A DNA stretch of 64,000 bases, taken from the NCBI RefSeq assembly GCF_002897375.1, contig NZ_BFAG01000014.1:1-64000 (forward strand). Direction: 5' to 3'. The position numbers and the translations under genes were made by a program. Source of the DNA: Deinococcus aerius (lineage in GTDB: Bacteria; Deinococcota; Deinococci; Deinococcales; Deinococcaceae). Position 1 is the stretch's first letter. Each line of letters starts with the position of its first letter. The notes under the pieces are model-generated. The model did not search any database and had not been told where the DNA came from. It saw only the letters and a list, made by a program, of their open reading frames with translations. Below are positions 36,389 to 48,820 of the stretch, in pieces.

Positions 36389-37648
36389 ATGACGACCCTC
36401 CCTTCCGCCGCCCCGCGCGTCAGCCCGTGGGTGCTGTCCGCGTTCTGGTTCGGCACGGCGTTTCACTGGCTCCTGCTGCTCCTGATCCTGATGCCCGCCA
36501 ACGTGGTGCGCTTTGTGGGCGAGGAGCAGAAGGGCACGTACCTGGGCACCCTGACCGCCGTGGGCGCCGTGATGGCGCTCGTGCTGCCGCCGATCATCGG
36601 GGCGCGCAGCGACCGCACGGGGAGGCGGCTGCCGTACATTCGCCTGGGCCTGGGGGTGAACCTGGCGGGCCTGGCGGTGATGGCTTTCGCGGCCACCGCT
36701 CTGGCGGGCCTGGGCGGCTTCTGGGTGTACGTGCTGGGCTTCCTGCTCGTGCAGTTCGGCAACAACTATGCGACGGCCCCGTACAGCGCCCTGATCCCCC
36801 AGCTCGTGCCGCCCGAGCAGCGCGGGCGCTACAGCGGCGTGATGGGCCTGCTCCAGGCGGTCGGGCAACTGCTGGGGGCGGTGACGGCTTTCGTCGTCGG
36901 CCTGCTGAAGCTGCCCGTCCTCGTCTCCTTCGCGTTGATCGCCCTGGTGCTGTTCGTCCCCGCGCTGGTCACCCTGCGGGGCGTGCCGGAGGGGACCGGG
37001 CCGCCCGCCCAGACTCCGGCCCGGCCCGCCCTCCCCTGGCGGCAACTCTTCGCCCATCAGCCCTTCCTGTGGGTGTTCGTCACCCGGGTGCTGTTCGCGC
37101 TGGGGCAGTACAGCGTGCAGCCCTTCCTCCAGTACTACAACGTGGACGTGCTGCGCCAGCGCGACCCGGCGACGAGCACGTCCATCATGCTCGTGTGCAT
37201 CATCGTGGGGAGCATCGCCTCGGCGCTCGTTGGCGGGCGAATCAGCGACCGGGTGGGCCGCAAGCCGGTGATCTACGTGGCGGGGGGCGCGATGGCGGCG
37301 GCGGCCCTGCTGCTGCTCGTGGCGCCATCCTACCCGGCGGCGCTGGCCCTCGCCGTGTTCTTCGGGCTGGGCTTCGGGGCCTTTACAAGTGTGGACTGGG
37401 CGCTCGGGAGCGACGCCATGCCCAGCGCGAGCAGCTACGCGCGGGACATGGGCATCTGGCACGTGGCCTTCGTGGCGCCGCAACTCTCCAGCGCGCCGCA
37501 GGGAGCCCTGCTCGACTGGGGCAACGCGCAGGGCGGGAACCTGGGCTACACGCTCGTCTTCGGCATCGCGGCGCTGTTCTTCCTGCTCGGCGTGGTGCTC
37601 GTGCGGAACGTGCCGGAGGTCGTGCGGCGGCGCGCTCACGCAACCTGA
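36389..37648 (+). CDS. MFS transporter, SLC45-like
   Basis: A 419-residue major facilitator permease with twelve predicted membrane segments. The loop 2-3 signature appears as [17 protein letters not shown] and its second-half repeat as [19 protein letters not shown]. The arrangement [20 protein letters not shown] followed by RGRYSG is typical of the sugar/cation symporter branch related to SLC45. The substrate is unknown; sugars are the family-level guess. It has its own consensus-like leaderless promoter and no partner genes. Confidence 0.9.
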   Translation: MTTLPSAAPRVSPWVLSAFWFGTAFHWLLLLLILMPANVVRFVGEEQKGTYLGTLTAVGAVMALVLPPIIGARSDRTGRRLPYIRLGLGVNLAGLAVMAFAATALAGLGGFWVYVLGFLLVQFGNNYATAPYSALIPQLVPPEQRGRYSGVMGLLQAVGQLLGAVTAFVVGLLKLPVLVSFALIALVLFVPALVTLRGVPEGTGPPAQTPARPALPWRQLFAHQPFLWVFVTRVLFALGQYSVQPFLQYYNVDVLRQRDPATSTSIMLVCIIVGSIASALVGGRISDRVGRKPVIYVAGGAMAAAALLLLVAPSYPAALALAVFFGLGFGAFTSVDWALGSDAMPSASSYARDMGIWHVAFVAPQLSSAPQGALLDWGNAQGGNLGYTLVFGIAALFFLLGVVLVRNVPEVVRRRAHAT

Positions 37649-37714
37649 GGGCAACCTTTAGACGGTGCCCATCTCACCAGAGCCCGTCGCCCACTGCGTG
37701 ACATGCTTCGTGTT

Positions 37715-38224
37715 ATGGACCAACAACACGAACACCCCAGCCGCGAGGAAACGATCCGGCAGATGGCCGCCGTCATAAAGAACGTCAAATTCGCCATGCT
37801 GACGGTGATGACGGACGACGGCCACCTGCAAGCGCACCCCATGACCACCCAGCAGACCGAGTTCGACGGCGACGTGTGGTTCATCGGCGGCAAGGACACC
37901 CAGCAGGTGCAGAGCATGGCCGCCCGTCCGCAGGTCAACGTGAGCTACGCCGACCACGACAAGGGCGCCTATGTCAGCATCAGCGGCGCCGCGCAGCTCG
38001 TCGAGGACCGTGCCAAGCTGGAGGAGCTGTGGAGCGACGCCTACAAGGCGTACTTCCCGGGCGGCATCGACGACCCCTCGGTCCAGCTCGTGAAGATCGA
38101 GGCCCAGGGCGGCGAGTACTGGGGCAGCGACGGCAAGCTCAAGAACATGTTCCAGCAGGCCCGCGCGGCGATCACCGGCAAGCCCGCCACCGACCTGGGA
38201 ACGAACGAGACGGTCGAGTTCTAA
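37715..38224 (+). CDS. Pyridoxamine 5'-phosphate oxidase-related general stress protein
   Basis: A 169-residue split-barrel flavin protein of the general stress protein 26 type. KNVKFAMLTVMTDDGHLQAH, PMTTQQTEFDGDVWFIGGKD, VNVSYADHDKGAYVSISGAA and the late VKIEAQGGEYWGSDGK form the expected order of strands. Members bind FMN or F420 and are induced by stress; the substrate is usually unknown. I use the ATG at 37715 rather than 37703, though the sequence does not decide between them. Confidence 0.85.
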   Translation: MDQQHEHPSREETIRQMAAVIKNVKFAMLTVMTDDGHLQAHPMTTQQTEFDGDVWFIGGKDTQQVQSMAARPQVNVSYADHDKGAYVSISGAAQLVEDRAKLEELWSDAYKAYFPGGIDDPSVQLVKIEAQGGEYWGSDGKLKNMFQQARAAITGKPATDLGTNETVEF

Positions 38225-38231
38225 GCGGGGC

Positions 38232-38273
38232 AGGGCGTGAAGGCGCGGGCTTGTGTTCCCGCGCCTCCGCCCT
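38232..38273 (+). terminator. Terminator hairpin
   Basis: A core stem GGCGCGGG / CCCGCGCC with an 8-base loop is extended by an outer AGGGCG / CGCCCT pair, directly after the stress-type flavin gene. Confidence 0.65.
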
Positions 38274-38317
38274 ATCTCTTCCATTCCTTCCCCGGAACCC
38301 AGGCCGTATCCTCGGAG

Positions 38318-38520
38318 CCGTAACCGCCGCCCTCCCCCATCCCACCTCGGTTCAGGCGAGACTCGCGCTGGCTGGAGTCATGTTCACGGTGGCCGTGTGG
38401 GGTGGGAACGCCGTGCTGCTCAAGGCGTTGTTGGTCCGGGGTCACCTGGGCGCCGCAGTGATTCTAACGGGGGCCACCCTCGCCAACGGGCCCAGAGCTG
38501 CCCGGCTTGGGGGAAAAGCC
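38318..38520 (+). pseudogene. Internally deleted DMT (EamA-type) transporter remnant
   Basis: In one frame this stretch encodes the start of a drug/metabolite transporter, ARLALAGVMFTVAVWGGNAV then LLKALL, joined almost directly to what looks like the end of the same family, LGAAVILTGATLANGPR. The roughly 230 residues with eight or nine membrane helices are missing. No good start is present beyond ATG 38380. I read it as a gene that lost its middle by deletion. The same kind of event is seen in the SDR remnant near 4.4 kb. Boundaries are approximate. Confidence 0.6.
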
Positions 38521-38543
38521 CCCCGAGTAACCCTCGTCCCGCT

Positions 38544-38876
38544 TCAGTCGAGCTTGAAGTCGATCACCAGGGGTTGCCGCTCACCCTCGTCGCCTTCGGG
38601 CTTGGCGTCCTCTTTTTGTGCTTGCTCCGGGGGCGGGGACGGCTGGGCCGCGGCCTGCTGAGCGGGCTCGGCGGGGGGCTTCTGCTCCTGGACCGGGGTG
38701 CGCCCGCTCTTCGCCGCCGACTCCTGGGCGGCGCGGCGGGCGGCGATCAGGATGGAGTCGACCTCGCCCGCGCTCAGCAGGCCCTTGTTCTGAAGGGTGC
38801 TGAGGATCGCCAGGGCGAGCTTGCGGACGTACTCGGCGTCGGTGGGAGGAGGGGTGGGCACGTCTGGCCGCGTCAT
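38544..38876 (-). CDS. Small hypothetical protein with Pro/Gln/Ala-rich tail
   Basis: A 110-residue soluble protein. A helical N-terminal half (DAEYVRKLALAILSTLQNKG, LLSAGEVDSILIAARRAAQE) is followed by a disordered region of Pro, Glu, Gln and Ala and a short end, QPLVIDFKLD. The helical half looks like a small oligomerisation or docking unit. I do not recognise the family. It is divergent from sdhC and has a -10 box at leaderless distance. Confidence 0.7.
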   Translation of the reverse strand: MTRPDVPTPPPTDAEYVRKLALAILSTLQNKGLLSAGEVDSILIAARRAAQESAAKSGRTPVQEQKPPAEPAQQAAAQPSPPPEQAQKEDAKPEGDEGERQPLVIDFKLD

Positions 38877-38882
38877 GCCCGC

Positions 38883-38888
38883 ACCCTA
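38883..38888 (-). promoter_or_regulatory. -10 box of a leaderless promoter
   Basis: TAGGGT on the minus strand ends six bases before the ATG at 38876. Confidence 0.45.
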
Positions 38889-39120
38889 GCGCGAACCGGG
38901 GGAAGGGAGGCCAAATTGCCCCCCGGGGCGGCGCTACAGTGGGGGCACCTTCACCCCGGCAGGAACAGGCCGAGCATTCGGCCAACCGGAACACAAAAGA
39001 CGGAACGCCCAGACACGGGTGTTATCCTGTGAGCCGTCTGAACAGGTGGCGTGAAGCTTCACCCACACGGCAACCCGCCGTCCTCTCCGGGCAAAAACGG
39101 GGAGGCGCAAGAGGAGGAAG

Positions 39121-39859
<739 letters not shown>

Positions 39860-39869
39860 AGGAAGGCAC

Positions 39870-41621
<1,752 letters not shown>

Positions 41622-41633
41622 AGCCCGATTGCG

Positions 41634-41745
41634 TTGATTCGCAAGAATCAACCGAGCGGAGCGAGAGGCAAAGAGTACGGGATGGCGGAGATGGACGAGT
41701 ATCCGGCGCTGTCCCGGATACTCGGGAATCGGAGCAATCCCGTAC
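41634..41745. promoter_or_regulatory. Hairpin-rich region between sdhA and sdhB
   Basis: Three perfect inverted repeats lie here. TTGATTC-GCAA-GAATCAA (41634-41651) is a hairpin with a GCAA tetraloop. GTACGGGAT (41675-41683) pairs with ATCCCGTAC (41737-41745). Inside it, CGAGTATCCGG (41696-41706) pairs with CCGGATACTCG (41714-41724). In mRNA this would be a two-tier stem directly upstream of the sdhB ribosome binding site. It may protect or process the transcript, attenuate it, or be an inserted palindromic repeat. Confidence 0.7.
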
Positions 41746-41764
41746 GAGCCAGCAAGGAACCGAA

Positions 41765-42517
<753 letters not shown>

Positions 42518-42518
42518 G

Positions 42519-42551
42519 GCGGTCAGCTTTCAGCCGTCAGCAATCAGAAAG
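42519..42551 (+). repeat. Short intergenic repeat, copy 1
   Basis: GCGGTCAGCTTTCAGCCGTC and the following CAG...CAGAAAG match the sequence at 52502-52527 after another gene. It begins directly after the sdhB stop. Confidence 0.45.
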
Positions 42552-42654
42552 GACGAGGGGTGGGGGCTCAGGCTTCCGCCTCTTCTCTTTGGGATGTGGG
42601 AAGACTCAAGGCCGCGCTGAGAGTGACCCGCACCGCTACCCCCCGCGCTTCCCC

Positions 42655-42660
42655 TACCGT
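42655..42660 (+). promoter_or_regulatory. -10 box of a leaderless promoter
   Basis: TACCGT ends seven bases before the ATG at 42668. Confidence 0.48.
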
Positions 42661-42667
42661 CAGGGCT

Positions 42668-43171
42668 ATGACGACGGGGGACATGGGGCGAGGGGGGACC
42701 TCCCCAGACGCGGATCGGCGGCGCTGGATGCGGGGCGGCGTGCTGCTGGGGTTGGGGCTGGGCGGCTTTTTCGACGGGATCGTCATTCACCAACTGCTGC
42801 AATGGCACCACATGGTCAGCGCCATTCACCCACCCGACACCCTGGAAAACCTGCGGCTGAACACGGTGGGCGACGGCCTCTTCCACGCCGCCACCTGGGT
42901 GTTCACGGCAGTAGGTGCCTTCCTGCTGTGGAGCGGGCTGCGGGGCCATCACCCGGCCTGGCACACCTCCGCCTTCGTCGGAACACTGCTCTTCGGCTTC
43001 GGACTGTTCAACGTGGTCGAGGGCCTGATCGACCACCAGCTTCTGGGCATCCACCACGTGCGCCCGGGGCCGTACCAGCTCGCCTACGACATCGGCTTCC
43101 TGATCTGGGGCGCGGTCATGCTGCTTGGCGGTTGGGGGCTGATGCGGAACGTGCGGCGGGCGGGCGGGTAG
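42668..43171 (+). CDS. DUF2243 membrane protein
   Basis: A 167-residue membrane protein with four helices. It matches the DUF2243 pattern: VLLGLGLGGFFDGIVIHQLL followed by QWHHM, then GDGLFHAATWVFTAVGAFLL, LFGFGLFNVVEGLIDHQLLG and IHHVRPG. The many conserved His (HQLLQWHHM, HQLLGIHH) and Asp in membrane-adjacent positions suggest metal or haem binding, but no function is established for the family. The ATG at 42668 suits a leaderless start. Confidence 0.88.
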   Translation: MTTGDMGRGGTSPDADRRRWMRGGVLLGLGLGGFFDGIVIHQLLQWHHMVSAIHPPDTLENLRLNTVGDGLFHAATWVFTAVGAFLLWSGLRGHHPAWHTSAFVGTLLFGFGLFNVVEGLIDHQLLGIHHVRPGPYQLAYDIGFLIWGAVMLLGGWGLMRNVRRAGG

Positions 43172-43177
43172 GGCAAA

Positions 43178-43208
43178 GGGGCCACACCTCCTGCGGCTGG
43201 CCCCTCTT
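43178..43208. terminator. Terminator between convergent genes
   Basis: GGGGCCA pairs with TGGCCCC around a 13-base loop followed by TCTT, between the DUF2243 gene and the lipoprotein gene. Confidence 0.6.
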
Positions 43209-43222
43209 CGCTGCCCTGATCC

Positions 43223-43726
43223 TCAGAACTGCAACACGTACCGCGTCCCATCGTTCCCGGTGCAGTCGCCGATGCCGTGGTCGCGCTCGTCGACCTGAAG
43301 GGTGCAGGTCAGGGTGCGGGGGTTGGCCCCGGCCGTCTTGGCGATCAGGTTCCCGGCGCGCAGGGTGGCGCGGGGCTCGGGGGGCGTGCCCAGGAAGACG
43401 CCGTATCCGGTGGAGGTGTTCCCGTTCGACTGCCCCGAGCCAAAGGCGATCCCGAAGTTCAGGCCCCCAGACGCCGGAACTGCCGCCACCCCTTCCAGCA
43501 ACGCCGCGCGGCCCGCGTAGGTCTGCCCGCCAATCACGATGGTCGTGTTGTTGCCGCCGAAGGGGTCACCCGCCCGCGTCCGCAGGGCGCCGGGCAGGAA
43601 GGTCACCGTCCCCTCCGCCCCGGTGCTGGCGTTCACGATGCGGCCAATGGTGGAGGCGGTGTAGGTGGGCGCGCAGGACGCGAGGAGCGCCGCGCACCCC
43701 AGGGCGATCAGCGGGATTTTGGGCAT
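43223..43726 (-). CDS. Putative lipoprotein
   Basis: A 167-residue exported protein with a lipobox LLASC at residues 15-19, so Cys19 is the probable lipidated residue. The mature part is Gly/Thr-rich and beta-like (TVTFLPGALRTRAGDPFGGN, NTSTGYGVFLGTPPEPRATL), with two further Cys (LTCTLQVDERDHGIGDC) that could form a disulfide. The family was not recognised. It has a -10 box at leaderless distance. Confidence 0.8.
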   Translation of the reverse strand: MPKIPLIALGCAALLASCAPTYTASTIGRIVNASTGAEGTVTFLPGALRTRAGDPFGGNNTTIVIGGQTYAGRAALLEGVAAVPASGGLNFGIAFGSGQSNGNTSTGYGVFLGTPPEPRATLRAGNLIAKTAGANPRTLTCTLQVDERDHGIGDCTGNDGTRYVLQF

Positions 43727-43732
43727 GGTTCC

Positions 43733-43738
43733 AGTGTA
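43733..43738 (-). promoter_or_regulatory. -10 box of a leaderless promoter
   Basis: TACACT on the minus strand ends six bases before the ATG at 43726. Confidence 0.5.
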
Positions 43739-43796
43739 GGCGGCCTTTCTGACGGGTTGTCGGGAATCCGCTCAAGCCCGCATCATCTGGCTTTTC

Positions 43797-44135
43797 TTAG
43801 TGCGGGGCGGCAGGCGTCCCGGTCGGAAACCCGCTGCTCTGCACGACCTCGTGAATTTCCAGCACGTTGGGGCCGCTGAACGCCTCGCGCGGCAGGCTGC
43901 CACTGCGCGCGTGCCCCTGACGGAAGGCGTCCGAGGTCGTCCACGCCTCGAAGGCTTCCCGCGACTCCCAGAAGGTCAGGACGACGAAGGGCTCACCTTC
44001 CTTCGTGGGCCGCAGGACATGGTTGGCGACGAAACCGGGCATACCGTCCACCAGCCCGGCGCGGTCGCGGAACCGCTGCTCGAACTGGTCGTGGTACTCG
44101 GGGCTGACGTAGATGCGGTTGGCGACGGTAATCAT
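43797..44135 (-). CDS. Antibiotic biosynthesis monooxygenase (ABM) / haem-degrading IsdG-like protein
   Basis: A 112-residue ferredoxin-like alpha/beta barrel protein. It starts ITVANRIYVSPEYHDQFEQR and contains PGFVANHVLRPTKEGEPFVV, LTFWESREAFEAWTTSDAFR and QGHAR. The Asn near the N-terminus, the conserved Trp and the His in the C-terminal helix match the catalytic Asn-Trp-His set of IsdG/HmoA haem oxygenases, though ABM proteins of other function share this. It is the third gene of the hemB operon, which makes a role in haem turnover attractive. Confidence 0.82.
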   Translation of the reverse strand: MITVANRIYVSPEYHDQFEQRFRDRAGLVDGMPGFVANHVLRPTKEGEPFVVLTFWESREAFEAWTTSDAFRQGHARSGSLPREAFSGPNVLEIHEVVQSSGFPTGTPAAPH

Positions 44136-44152
44136 GGCGGGTCCTCCCCCGG

Positions 44153-44692
<540 letters not shown>

Positions 44693-44696
44693 CGGC

Positions 44697-45680
<984 letters not shown>

Positions 45681-45684
45681 GGGG

Positions 45685-45716
<32 letters not shown>

Positions 45717-45750
45717 GATCGGGGCGCGGTGTGGAAGCACCTTCCGCGTC

Positions 45751-45996
45751 CTAGACGACGAAGGCCCGCACGCCCCGATCCCGGCAGCCCCGCAGAAGGT
45801 TCTGCCGCGTGAGGGCGACCACCTCCGGGTCGGAGTGGGCGAGGGTGAGGACGGTGCGGGCGCGGCCAGTGGCGTCCACTCCGCTCCGGGCATGGAGGAC
45901 GGCGCCGCCCGGCGTGGCGAGCAGGACGGCCAGCACGTCATCGTTCAACTCACCGGGCAGCGTGACGTGCTCCGAAACCTGTCCCCCGCCCGGCAT
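45751..45996 (-). CDS. Small hypothetical protein, last gene of the PfpI operon
   Basis: An 81-residue soluble protein of unknown function. It reads as alternating strands and helices: LNDDVLAVLLATPGGAVLHA, ARTVLTLAHSDPEVVALTRQ, NLLRGCRDRGVRAFVV. Its ATG shares one base with the stop of the DJ-1/PfpI gene (TGATG), so translation is coupled, which supports it as a real gene. It ends a four-gene operon. Confidence 0.7.
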   Translation of the reverse strand: MPGGGQVSEHVTLPGELNDDVLAVLLATPGGAVLHARSGVDATGRARTVLTLAHSDPEVVALTRQNLLRGCRDRGVRAFVV

Positions 45997-46556
45997 CAGG
46001 CGTGCCCTAGGCGGCGGGCCGCATCCTTCGCTACGTCCTCGCCCCAGACCCGCGCGGCGACGGCAAGGGCCGCGTGCAGGGCGGGGAGGCCACCGGGAGT
46101 GGTCGTCAACCCACCGTCCGTGACCACCTGGCCGGGACGCACCTCGTCGGGGGCGTAGCCCCAGAGCGTGCCTTCGAGGTCGGCGGGTCCTCCCACCGGA
46201 CGGCCCCGCAGCGTGCCCGCGTCGCCCAGGAGGAGCAGGCCGCTGCCGCTCGCACCGGTGGGCAGGGCGGCGTGACGGGCCAGGAACTCGCGCAGCAGGG
46301 GGTCACGGGCCGCCTTCTGCGCTCCGGGGCCTCCGGGGACGAGCAGGCCAGCGGGATCGGGCAGCGCCGCGTACAGCACGTGCGGCGTACTTACCAACCC
46401 CCCAGCGGTCACGATGCTCGCCCGCGAGCGGTTGACCGTCCGGGTCGCTTCGGCCCCCCCACACAGGCGGCACACCGCGACCATGATCCCCAGTTCGAGT
46501 TCGCTGACGCCCGCGTAGACGGGGATGGCGACGACGGGACCAGCCGCGTCGGTCAT
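45996..46556 (-). CDS. DJ-1/PfpI-family protein lacking the nucleophilic cysteine
   Basis: A 186-residue protein of the class I glutamine-amidotransferase-like DJ-1/PfpI fold. IPVYAGVSELELGIMVAVCR is the typical N-terminus with the conserved Glu, and LPDPAGLLVPGGPGAQKAAR the mid-domain. At the nucleophile elbow, where active members have a Cys, the sequence is ALPTGASGSGLLLLGDAG, with no Cys, so protease, glyoxalase or amidase chemistry is unlikely. LPALHAALAVAARVWGEDVA forms the C-terminal helix, as in the regulator-type (AraC-associated) members. It overlaps its operon neighbours on both sides. Confidence 0.85.
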   Translation of the reverse strand: MTDAAGPVVAIPVYAGVSELELGIMVAVCRLCGGAEATRTVNRSRASIVTAGGLVSTPHVLYAALPDPAGLLVPGGPGAQKAARDPLLREFLARHAALPTGASGSGLLLLGDAGTLRGRPVGGPADLEGTLWGYAPDEVRPGQVVTDGGLTTTPGGLPALHAALAVAARVWGEDVAKDAARRLGHA

Positions 46557-46767
46557 GGCCGCAGGGGCCGCACCCGGTACACCCGGCGAGCGTCGGGCGG
46601 GCCGACCTCGCCCTGTTCCAGCAACAGGGTCGCCGCCTCGGGCGAGAAGCGCTCAACGCGCACCAGGTAGGCGTGCAGGGTGGCCGGGCTGTCGAAGCGG
46701 CGGGGGTGGGGGTCGCCCTCCACCCGCAGGTCCAGCCAGGCGATGCCCGTTGCCGGAACGGCACCGC

Positions 46768-46771
<4 letters not shown>
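46553..46771 (-). CDS. Small hypothetical protein of the PfpI operon
   Basis: A 72-residue soluble protein. It reads ATGIAWLDLRVEGDPHPRRF, then a helix SPATLHAYLVRVERFSPEAA and the end ARRVYRVRPLRP. The function is unknown. The frame is open further upstream, but the ATG at 46771 overlaps the stop of the 120-residue gene by four bases (ATGA), and its own stop overlaps the PfpI start in the same way. This makes the assignment firmer than its size would. Confidence 0.68.
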
Positions 46772-47151
<380 letters not shown>

Positions 47152-47183
47152 CGGGCCGAGTCAGAAGGTCCCTAAGGAAGGAG

Positions 47184-48775
<1,592 letters not shown>

Positions 48776-48820
48776 CGCGTTCTCCTCCTCCCAGGTATAC
48801 GCCGTTCCCCGGGGTTCGGT

